Positions 1 through 5,098 of a DNA stretch of 12,431 nucleotides are shown piece by piece. The notes under the pieces are model-generated. The model saw only the letters and a program-made list of their open reading frames with translations, had not been told where the DNA came from and ran no database searches. Within the stretch, counting starts at the first letter, position 1, and each line of letters begins with the position of its first letter. The stretch spans positions 17,591-30,021 of the forward strand of contig DAJQ01000007.1 of assembly GCA_002496395.1 (NCBI GenBank), written 5' to 3'. Source of the stretch: Methanocorpusculaceae archaeon UBA456 (GTDB taxonomy: Archaea > Halobacteriota > Methanomicrobia > Methanomicrobiales > Methanocorpusculaceae). The translations under genes were made by a program, and so were the position numbers.

Positions 1-96
1 TATCAGGGCATATTCGAAAACCTTCCCATTAGCAGGATTTTCTATCCTTTGACCGTTCACGGATTCTGAATATTCAGCGCCAGAGTGAACAGTTCC
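1..96 (-). other. Possible partial coding remnant running off the left edge
   Basis: On the minus strand the frame from base 96 down to base 1 is open for 32 codons. It reads with protein-like composition (fragment AEYSESVNGQRIENPANGK at about 75-19). The pattern 'Y-S-x-S-x-N-G ... G-K-V-F' recalls the start of DUF4352-type immunoglobulin-like domains, but this is only a resemblance. A TGA at 97-99 closes the frame on the upstream side. There is no ATG in frame and only a GTG at 58-60, without a ribosome binding site. No signal peptide is visible upstream. It could be the decayed 5' part of a gene lying to the left, a gene with a non-standard start, or chance. A competing plus-strand frame from base 1 ends at 67-69. 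Confidence 0.25.
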
Positions 97-234
97 TCAT
101 GCATAATTCAAACCCCGATTAACACATTATTGACTCAAAAACCTGCAACAGATCAGCGAAAAGCCTTTTTTGAACCATTCCCGCAATTCCCTCATCCCAA
201 GAAGGGAAACCGGAGAGAGAAAAAGAAAGAGTAC
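97..234. other. Intergenic stretch
   Basis: This AT-rich stretch lies between the left-edge fragment and the end of the first complete gene. Apart from the T-rich tract (on the minus strand) just after the stop of the exported protein gene, I see no recognisable RNA gene, repeat or protein in it. A 77-codon plus-strand frame crosses it, but its product is lysine- and proline-rich low-complexity sequence without any domain. Confidence 0.5.
212..234 (-). terminator. T-rich terminator after the exported protein gene
   Basis: Directly after the TAG stop the minus strand reads as a pyrimidine tract with runs of three and five T (TACTCTTTCTTTTTCTCTCT). Archaeal transcription commonly ends at such T-tracts without a hairpin. 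It would end the minus-strand unit that begins with the MarC-family gene. Confidence 0.5.
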
Positions 235-849
235 CTATTCCCGGGATGCTGCACGCATCGAATAGTACCCAAAGAGCAGGATTATCATAAAGACAATCCA
301 GATCGTCCCAAATGCTGAGAGGATAACAAGTCGCATTTCATCATAAAACCTGATCTCAGTGTACCGGGTATTCTCCCAGGTGATCTTCGTCTGGTTCTCT
401 TCTTCCTGCACACTCCCCCCCTGACTGACATACCCTAGCAGCGGGTTGTCTACATAATAGACTCCCGGCAGAAAGATGGTGACATTATAGGGTTGTTTGA
501 AGATGGCTGAGAACGAGTTCCCATCCAGATCCCCCTCATATGAGATGAGATAATCTCCCTCTGGAAAGGTGATCACAGAGTTGCGCTGCTCTTTATAAGA
601 GATCTCTTTCGAATCTTGTGTGACCCGTATCTCACGGACAGTGATCGGGACCGCCTCACCAAGGTACCCGGGTTTTGTAAACTGATAGCTATCTGCATCA
701 GTTATTTCCACTGAAGCAGAGTAGCCACTGCCGTTCTCATAAATCGAGAACGTGGCAGTCTGCGCAAGGGCAGGTGCTGCCAGGATCAGAGCTGCAATGC
801 AGAGAGCAAAGCAGGCAGTGTAGCATCTATCTCGGTTGGGGGACTGCAT
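235..849 (-). CDS. Exported, C-terminally membrane-anchored protein (DUF5803-like)
   Basis: A 204-residue protein of unknown function. Residues 1-30 form a signal peptide (basic MQSPNRDR, hydrophobic core ending in APALAQ). Residues about 31-170 are beta-rich and extracytoplasmic, with several N-glycosylation-type sequons (N122-V-T, N152-Q-T). Residues about 173-195 form one transmembrane helix, followed by a short tail MRAASRE. This type I topology and size fit the archaeal DUF5803 family as I remember it; the assignment is tentative. The start is the ATG at 847-849, because GGTGA lies six bases upstream and the signal peptide begins there; an upstream in-frame ATG at 898-900 would add 17 polar residues and spoil it. 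The first 64 bases overlap the 3' end of thrC in another frame, which suggests translational coupling. Confidence 0.7.
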   Translation of the reverse strand: MQSPNRDRCYTACFALCIAALILAAPALAQTATFSIYENGSGYSASVEITDADSYQFTKPGYLGEAVPITVREIRVTQDSKEISYKEQRNSVITFPEGDYLISYEGDLDGNSFSAIFKQPYNVTIFLPGVYYVDNPLLGYVSQGGSVQEEENQTKITWENTRYTEIRFYDEMRLVILSAFGTIWIVFMIILLFGYYSMRAASRE

Positions 850-1991
850 TGTTGAATCACCGTCTCCGGGTCTTTCAGCAGGTGGCCGGTCACGACACAT
901 ACGATCTGTTCATCCGGATCGATTGCGCCCATCTCTACAAGTTTCTTTATCCCGGCTACCGATGCAGCAGATGCAGGTTCAACCCCGATCCCTTCCATCC
1001 GGGCAAGGTTCCGCTGCATCGAGAGGATCTCCTCATCGGTGACAGATTCGGCAAGGCCACCGGTCTCCCGGATCGCCCGGAGTGCCTTCTCTGCATTCAC
1101 GGGAGCGCCGATCCTGATGGCGGTGGCTATGGTCTCCGGGTGTTCATCCGGCACCACCTCGGGGAGATCACCTTTTATAGCCCGGACAACCGGGGCAGAG
1201 CCTTCTGCCTGGATACCGGTCATCATCGGGAGAGAATCGATCCAGCCAAGCGACTGCCATTCGGAAAGACCCTTGTGCACCGCAGAGATATTGCCTGCAT
1301 TTCCAACCGGGAGAACAAGCCGGTCAGGAACCGATCCGAGCTGATCGATCACCTCATACCCGATCGTCTTCTGCCCTTCAAGCCGGTATGGGTTAACGGA
1401 ATTTAAGAGATAGATCCCATGCGAGATACAGAGTTCATGGACCATCTCAAGGGTGCGGTCAAAGTTCCCGGCAACCGAGATCACCCGCGCACCATGCATC
1501 AGTGCCTGCGCAATCTTTCCAAGTGCAACCTTTCCGGCTGGAAGGAGGACCACAGCCGGAATCCCGGCCCGTGCAGCATAGGCAGCAAGGCTGGCTGAGG
1601 TATTGCCTGTGCTCGCGCAGGCTACCATCTTCATATTCAGCTGAAGCGCCATTGAGACACCAAGTGTCATCCCACGATCCTTGAATGAGCCGGTCGGGTT
1701 CATCCCTTCATGCTTGGCATAGAGGTGCGGCAATCCAAGGGACTCACCGATCCGTTTCAGATGATAGAGGGGGGTGCCCCCTTCCTGGAGTGTCACCGGA
1801 GGAATCCGGACAGGGAGAAGCTCCCGGTACCGCCAGACTGAGAGAGGGCGGGAAGCGAGATCCGATCTGGAAATAGAGATTGCATCCAGATCATACTCCA
1901 CCGCAAGGAGATGCCCACATGCAGAGCAGGTATACACCACAGAATCGGGAGAATATTCTTTTTTGCAATGGATACAGACGAGACGATGCAT
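786..1991 (-). CDS. thrC: Threonine synthase
   Basis: A 401-residue PLP-dependent enzyme that converts O-phosphohomoserine to threonine and phosphate in the cytoplasm. The N-terminus carries a zinc-ribbon-like segment with Cys6-x2-Cys9 and Cys22-x2-Cys25, as in archaeal threonine synthases. The PLP lysine is K104 in NPTGSFKDRGM. A phosphate-binding glycine-rich loop (VGNAGN) is at about 229-234. Substrate-loop features (STGNTSASLAAYAARAG) follow K104 as expected. Length is normal for the family. The ATG at 1989-1991 lacks a clear ribosome binding site, but a TATA-like box sits about 25 bases upstream, which would suit leaderless translation. It follows the carbon-nitrogen hydrolase by 39 bases and overlaps the next gene by 64 bases. 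No missing catalytic residue is seen. Confidence 0.95.
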   Translation of the reverse strand: MHRLVCIHCKKEYSPDSVVYTCSACGHLLAVEYDLDAISISRSDLASRPLSVWRYRELLPVRIPPVTLQEGGTPLYHLKRIGESLGLPHLYAKHEGMNPTGSFKDRGMTLGVSMALQLNMKMVACASTGNTSASLAAYAARAGIPAVVLLPAGKVALGKIAQALMHGARVISVAGNFDRTLEMVHELCISHGIYLLNSVNPYRLEGQKTIGYEVIDQLGSVPDRLVLPVGNAGNISAVHKGLSEWQSLGWIDSLPMMTGIQAEGSAPVVRAIKGDLPEVVPDEHPETIATAIRIGAPVNAEKALRAIRETGGLAESVTDEEILSMQRNLARMEGIGVEPASAASVAGIKKLVEMGAIDPDEQIVCVVTGHLLKDPETVIQQCSPPTEIDATLPALLSALQL

Positions 1992-2012
1992 ATCTACAGA
2001 TTCGAGCCGAAA

Positions 2013-2020
2013 GATAATAA
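2013..2020 (-). promoter_or_regulatory. Candidate TATA box for thrC (leaderless)
   Basis: The minus strand carries TTATTATC centred about 25 bases upstream of the thrC ATG, in the 39-base gap after the hydrolase gene. That spacing matches an archaeal TATA box giving a transcript that starts at or near the ATG, and no ribosome binding site is seen. This would be an internal promoter in addition to read-through. Confidence 0.35.
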
Positions 2021-2030
2021 GGAGAGGGTA

Positions 2031-2804
2031 TCAGGCCTGGAGATCATATCGTGCATCATCATGAAAAGGGAAACGTCTCCGGACTTCCGCAACATAATCA
2101 GCATCCACCTCTGCTGTGATGCATGCCTCATCTTCCCCTGCGCTGCAGAGGGTTTTTCCGAGTGGATCAACAATTGCCGATCTCCCGCAATACTGATCGA
2201 TTGGGTTTGTTCCGGTTGGGGAGACACCGGCAACATAATACTGGTTCTCAACCGCCCGGGCATGCAAAAAGAGAGTGAAGATATCAATCCTGCTGCAGGG
2301 CCATGCCGCAGGCACCAGCATACACTCAACACCAAGATCGGCATACCGCCTGAAGAGTTCCGGGAACCTCAGATCATAACAGATGGCAAGACCGACCACA
2401 AGCCCATCACAGGAACAGACCGAGAGGCGATCTCCGGGTATATACTGCTGATCCTCACCTGCATACCTGAAGAGATGGGTCTTTGCATATCGTGCATGAA
2501 CAGAGCCATCAGGAGCGGCAATAAGAGCTGTATTTGTAAAACCATCAGACGAATGTGTCCGCTGCGAACCCACAACCCATACACCATGCTCTTCTGCGAT
2601 CCGGCACCAGGCAGACTCAATCGGACCGCCTTTCTCCTCAGCATGCTTCGTTGAGACGGGATCCCACCCGGTTGCGAACTGTTCGGGAAAAAGAACCATA
2701 TCCGCCCCTGATGCAACAGCGCTCCTGACTGCATCGTCTGCAACGGCAAGGTTTGTATCTGGTGCCTCCAGGACTGAGCCAAGCTGGGCACACCAGATCT
2801 TCAC
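2031..2804 (-). CDS. Carbon-nitrogen hydrolase (nitrilase superfamily, omega-amidase-like)
   Basis: A 257-residue cytoplasmic amidase-type enzyme of the nitrilase superfamily, which hydrolyses amide or nitrile C-N bonds through a Glu-Lys-Cys triad. With the start chosen here the triad is E41 (LFPEQFATGW), K108 (RYAKTHLF) and C142 (ICYDLRFPELFR). The nucleophile context ICYDLRFPE resembles omega-amidase/Nit2-type members, but the substrate cannot be fixed from sequence. I chose the GTG at 2802-2804: the protein then begins VKIWCAQLGS, where the family's first beta strand starts, and GGTGG lies a few bases upstream inside the end of the preceding gene. An in-frame ATG at 2832-2834 would overlap that gene by 29 bases and add 10 residues. 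The gap to the preceding stop is one base, so translational coupling is likely. The tail FHDDARYDLQA matches the usual family ending. Confidence 0.88.
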   Translation of the reverse strand: MKIWCAQLGSVLEAPDTNLAVADDAVRSAVASGADMVLFPEQFATGWDPVSTKHAEEKGGPIESAWCRIAEEHGVWVVGSQRTHSSDGFTNTALIAAPDGSVHARYAKTHLFRYAGEDQQYIPGDRLSVCSCDGLVVGLAICYDLRFPELFRRYADLGVECMLVPAAWPCSRIDIFTLFLHARAVENQYYVAGVSPTGTNPIDQYCGRSAIVDPLGKTLCSAGEDEACITAEVDADYVAEVRRRFPFHDDARYDLQA

Positions 2805-2805
2805 G

Positions 2806-3012
2806 CTATCCACCCTTGCCGATCTGATCGGCATATCCTTTCAGAATAACAACGATCGCAACCATCGCTATCAGCATGGCGATGACAAAGAGGATGATCG
2901 GAGCAGATGGGATCTGATATCCCAGTGTCATCAGACCGACGATGACTGCACCTATGATCATGCAGAGGCCCATGAAGAGGAAGAAGAGATCAAAACTGTC
3001 TATGTGTACCAT
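2806..3012 (-). CDS. Small two-helix membrane protein
   Basis: A 68-residue protein, not recognised as a named family. It is strongly hydrophobic, with two predicted membrane helices at about residues 9-31 and 37-59, separated by a short QIPSAP turn, and a basic-ended tail KGYADQIGKGG. Its ATG abuts the TAA stop of the MarC-family gene (TAAATG) and its TAG stop is one base before the hydrolase GTG, so it is locked into the operon and almost certainly translated. The context suggests it could be an accessory of the MarC-like protein, but that is inference only. Confidence 0.8.
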   Translation of the reverse strand: MVHIDSFDLFFLFMGLCMIIGAVIVGLMTLGYQIPSAPIILFVIAMLIAMVAIVVILKGYADQIGKGG

Positions 3013-3663
3013 TTAGAGACCTCCAACCAGGATCGGGAATGCCTGCCGAAGTCCGGTAATGACGAACTGAACAGCAATCGCAATCAGCATCATACCCATC
3101 AGCCTTCCAATGACACGGTACTCCCGCGGCCCGACATATTTTGTTATTAGATCAGCATGCTTCATCATATAATAATTCACCACGATGACAAGCAGGCAAA
3201 GAAGGAGGATAGCACCCATTGCTATGACTCCAAAATCCCGGGATTCGTTCATCAGCACAATAATGGTCGTGATCGTCCCGGGACCGGCTATCATTGGGAT
3301 TGCAAGAGGAACCAGGGCGATATCATCGGCATCAATCCCCTCATATTTCTCGGTCGCTGTCATCTTTGTCCGTGACGTTTTCGCATACACCATCTCCATC
3401 CCGATACCAAAGAGGAGGATGCCGCCTGCCACACGGAATGCCTCAAGTGATATGCCAAAAACCTGAAGAATTGCACCCCCGGCTACAGCAAAGACAAGCA
3501 TAACCACAAGTGCAACACGGTTTGCCTCATATGCCACCCTGAACCGTTCAGCTGCATCCATCGAGTCGGTCAGGGTCACATAGATGAGGGTGACCGCAAG
3601 CGGGTTGACAACGATGAAGATGGATGAGAGTGACAGTAGGACAAAGGTCAGCAGATCGACCAT
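3013..3663 (-). CDS. MarC-family integral membrane protein
   Basis: A 216-residue polytopic membrane protein with about six hydrophobic helices. Family hallmarks are the N-terminal NPLAVTLIYVTLT, a central region after a polar loop (ATEKYEGIDADDIALVPLAIPMIAGPGTIT), and the C-terminal RLMGMMLIAIAVQFVITGLR. The IPMIAGPGTI segment is the most characteristic. The family (UPF0056/MarC) was once linked to multiple antibiotic resistance, a link later withdrawn for E. coli; its transport substrate is unknown. Length is normal. The ATG at 3661-3663 has no good ribosome binding site but a TATA-like TTTAAG lies about 27 bases upstream, so a leaderless start is plausible. It heads the operon continuing into the small membrane protein. 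Confidence 0.9.
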   Translation of the reverse strand: MVDLLTFVLLSLSSIFIVVNPLAVTLIYVTLTDSMDAAERFRVAYEANRVALVVMLVFAVAGGAILQVFGISLEAFRVAGGILLFGIGMEMVYAKTSRTKMTATEKYEGIDADDIALVPLAIPMIAGPGTITTIIVLMNESRDFGVIAMGAILLLCLLVIVVNYYMMKHADLITKYVGPREYRVIGRLMGMMLIAIAVQFVITGLRQAFPILVGGL

Positions 3664-3686
3664 CAGGAAGATGTAGATCCTCTTCC

Positions 3687-3694
3687 CTTAAACC
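3687..3694 (-). promoter_or_regulatory. Candidate promoter of the MarC-family gene
   Basis: The minus strand reads GGTTTAAG centred about 27 bases before the ATG, a spacing typical of leaderless archaeal promoters. The box is weak. Its position just after the ndk terminator tract supports a new transcription unit starting here. Confidence 0.3.
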
Positions 3695-3704
3695 AATTGT
3701 GGGT

Positions 3705-3717
3705 CGAAAAAAGAGTG
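3705..3717 (-). terminator. T-tract terminator after ndk
   Basis: About 22 bases after the ndk TAA the minus strand carries ACTCTTTTTTCG, a run of six T. It is a plausible archaeal intrinsic terminator for the ribosomal cluster. Confidence 0.45.
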
Positions 3718-3734
3718 TGGAGGTGATATGGGTT

Positions 3735-4184
3735 TTATTCGTAGATCATCGGTTCTGCACACGCAGCGTATGCGATCAGATCAGTATCATTGAAGTGGAT
3801 TTTGATCTCCCGCTCTGCCGATGCATCCGAGTCCGAGGCATGGATGACGTTTCGCCCGATATCAAGGGCGAAGTCACCACGAATAGTACCGGGAAGTGCC
3901 TCTGCCGGATTGGTTGCACCAACCAAAAGCCTGACAACAGGGACGACGTTCTTTCCTTCCCAGACCATGAGGAAAACCGGCCCGCTTGTGATATAGGCCT
4001 TCAGGCCAGGAAAGAATGGTCTTTCAAGGTGTTCCCGGTACTGTTCCTGCACGCGATCGTCGGTAAGCGACTCAAAACGGGCTGCAACCAGTTTCAGACC
4101 CTTCTTCTCAAAGCGGGAGATGACCTCCCCGATCAGTCCGCGCTGGACACCATCGGGTTTGACCATCACAAAGGTGCGCTCCAT
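3735..4184 (-). CDS. ndk: Nucleoside diphosphate kinase
   Basis: A 149-residue cytoplasmic enzyme that transfers the gamma phosphate from NTPs to NDPs through a phosphohistidine. The N-terminus MERTFVMVKPDGVQRG is the family hallmark, with K9 at the active site. The catalytic histidine is H115 in the signature RNVIHASDS. The conserved GTIRGDF precedes it. I chose the ATG at 4182-4184 because it gives the family's normal N-terminus and has AAGGAGTGA upstream; the frame is open much further upstream (to 4379) but that part is out-of-frame rpl24e sequence. It lies 7 bases after rpl24e, the usual archaeal order. A T-tract follows. No defect is visible. Confidence 0.97.
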   Translation of the reverse strand: MERTFVMVKPDGVQRGLIGEVISRFEKKGLKLVAARFESLTDDRVQEQYREHLERPFFPGLKAYITSGPVFLMVWEGKNVVPVVRLLVGATNPAEALPGTIRGDFALDIGRNVIHASDSDASAEREIKIHFNDTDLIAYAACAEPMIYE

Positions 4185-4191
4185 TAGGGAA

Positions 4192-4383
4192 TCACTCCTT
4201 GCCACGGGCCTTGCGGCCCATTGCAGTCCACTCGACACGGCGCGGGACCCTGCGGAGCCGGTAGTTGCTCTGGCACTTGGAGGAGCAGAAATAAAAGACT
4301 GCCCCGTCTTTCCTGACAAAAAGTTTGCCGGTTCCAGGCTCGAGCACGTCTCCACAGAAACTGCAGGTATTTTTCTCAACCAT
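4192..4383 (-). CDS. rpl24e: Large ribosomal subunit protein eL24 (L24e)
   Basis: A 63-residue zinc-ribbon protein of the 50S subunit. Four cysteines are present as Cys7-x2-Cys10 and Cys33-x3-Cys37, and the family segment GKLFVRKDG...FYFCSSKCQ is clear. The basic C-terminus RLRRVPRRVEW is typical. The ATG at 4381-4383 is preferred: GGTGA lies five bases upstream and it gives the usual N-terminus. A GTG nine bases further upstream would overlap the rps28e stop. The start is five bases after the rps28e TGA and its ribosome binding site overlaps that stop codon, indicating coupling. Confidence 0.95.
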   Translation of the reverse strand: MVEKNTCSFCGDVLEPGTGKLFVRKDGAVFYFCSSKCQSNYRLRRVPRRVEWTAMGRKARGKE

Positions 4384-4388
4384 CGGCT

Positions 4389-4598
4389 TCACCGCCTCGA
4401 GAGCTTCTTTGCTTCACGTTCCGTTTCAAGGAGCATCAGGATATCTCCCTCACGGATCGGCCCGAACGTATTCCGGGTGATGATCCGCCCCTTGTTTGAG
4501 CCATCAAGGATACGGCACTTCACCTGGGATGCTTCTCCATGCATCCCTGTGAGACCAATCACTTCAATGACTTCTGCCGGCGTTCCATTATCAGCCAT
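4389..4598 (-). CDS. rps28e: Small ribosomal subunit protein eS28 (S28e)
   Basis: A 69-residue OB-fold protein of the 30S subunit. Recognisable family segments are PAEVIEVIGLTGMHGEASQVKC, GRIITRNTFGPIREGDILMLLETEREAKKL, the last being the C-terminal signature region. Length is normal for archaeal S28e. It begins 7 bases after the rpl7ae TGA and is followed by rpl24e, the conserved archaeal gene order. Confidence 0.96.
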   Translation of the reverse strand: MADNGTPAEVIEVIGLTGMHGEASQVKCRILDGSNKGRIITRNTFGPIREGDILMLLETEREAKKLSRR

Positions 4599-4605
4599 AG
4601 AAGAC

Positions 4606-4974
4606 TCAGCCTCTCAGTGCTTCAACCTGTTTCACAAGCTCTTCGACAATATCCTTGCCTTTTCCGGATTTGACAATTGCCACAGCAGCTGATCCGACAT
4701 CAAGGCCGCAGGCGGCACCGATCTCAGCCTGTTTGTTAATGAAAATAAACGGGATCTGCTTCTCTGCACAGAGTGGCGGGAGATGCATCACGATCTCTTC
4801 GGGCTCCACATCACTGCCGATCAAAACAAGCTGGGCAATACTGCGCTCGATAGCTTTTGTTGCTTCATTGGATCCTTTCTTAATCTTTCCAGTGTCCCGT
4901 GCAAGTTCAAGTGCTTCAAGCGCATTGTTCTGAAGCTCTTCGGGGACTTCAAACTGTTGGTACATCTTTGACAT
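4606..4974 (-). CDS. rpl7ae: Ribosomal protein L7Ae (eL8 family), kink-turn binding protein
   Basis: A 122-residue RNA-binding protein. In archaea L7Ae is part of the 50S subunit and also a core protein of box C/D and H/ACA guide RNPs and of RNase P, in each case by binding kink-turns. Clear family segments are GSNEATKAIERSIAQLVLIGSDVEPEEIVMHLPPLC, which includes the RNA-contacting NEATK motif, and the C-terminal GLDVGSAAVAIVKSGKG. The ATG at 4972-4974 has GAGGTGA just upstream; a second ATG three codons later is too far from it. It heads the cluster rpl7ae-rps28e-rpl24e-ndk. Its leader contains a hairpin with box C/D-like flanks that could bind the protein itself. Confidence 0.97.
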   Translation of the reverse strand: MSKMYQQFEVPEELQNNALEALELARDTGKIKKGSNEATKAIERSIAQLVLIGSDVEPEEIVMHLPPLCAEKQIPFIFINKQAEIGAACGLDVGSAAVAIVKSGKGKDIVEELVKQVEALRG

Positions 4975-4977
4975 AGC

Positions 4978-5016
4978 TCACCTCATTCAGGAGAAGATTG
5001 ACTCCTCCGTCATCAC
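4978..5016 (-). promoter_or_regulatory. Kink-turn-like hairpin in the rpl7ae leader
   Basis: Read on the minus strand, a box C-like GTGATGA (5016-5010) is followed by a 6-pair stem, GGAGGA (5008-5003) with TTCTCC (4995-4990) around a 7-base loop, then TGA completing a box D-like CTGA (4990-4987). The opposed GA/GA steps next to a three-base bulge are what a kink-turn needs. The outer stem is weak (one U-A and one G-U pair) and a C/U mismatch separates the GA pairs from the stem. The rpl7ae ribosome binding site (4984-4978) lies directly beside it, so binding by L7Ae could block translation. L7Ae binding to its own leader is reported in other archaea; here it is inferred from sequence only. 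Confidence 0.35.
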
Positions 5017-5050
5017 TCATCAGCGGTATAAGAACCGATGCTGGCGTAAC

Positions 5051-5060
5051 CATATTATTA
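5051..5060 (-). promoter_or_regulatory. Candidate TATA box of the ribosomal cluster
   Basis: The minus strand has TAATAATATG in the 124-base gap upstream of rpl7ae. Transcription would then begin near 5030, giving a leader of roughly 55 bases that includes the whole kink-turn-like hairpin. Competing AT-rich sites are TTTATCC near 5075-5082 and TTCTTATAC near 5025-5033; the last would start within the hairpin. Confidence 0.35.
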
Positions 5061-5098
5061 CACAGAGAAGGGGGATAAAGGTTCGTCTGCAAGACCGA

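Noticed and set aside
85..318. 77-codon plus-strand frame at the left end
   Set aside because: Low-complexity lysine/proline-rich product, partly antisense to the exported protein gene and containing its terminator tract.
774..1406. Long plus-strand open frame antisense to thrC
   Set aside because: It has no recognisable domain, no ribosome binding site and a cysteine/arginine/histidine-rich composition typical of the reverse of a real gene; thrC on the other strand has all its catalytic motifs.
1911..2654. 247-codon plus-strand open frame opposite the carbon-nitrogen hydrolase
   Set aside because: The product is compositionally odd (rich in C, I, M, R) and matches no family I know, while the minus strand encodes an intact Glu-Lys-Cys hydrolase.
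3735..4379. N-terminally extended 214-residue version of ndk
   Set aside because: The first 65 residues are out-of-frame rpl24e sequence. The ATG at 4184 has a strong ribosome binding site and yields the normal family N-terminus.
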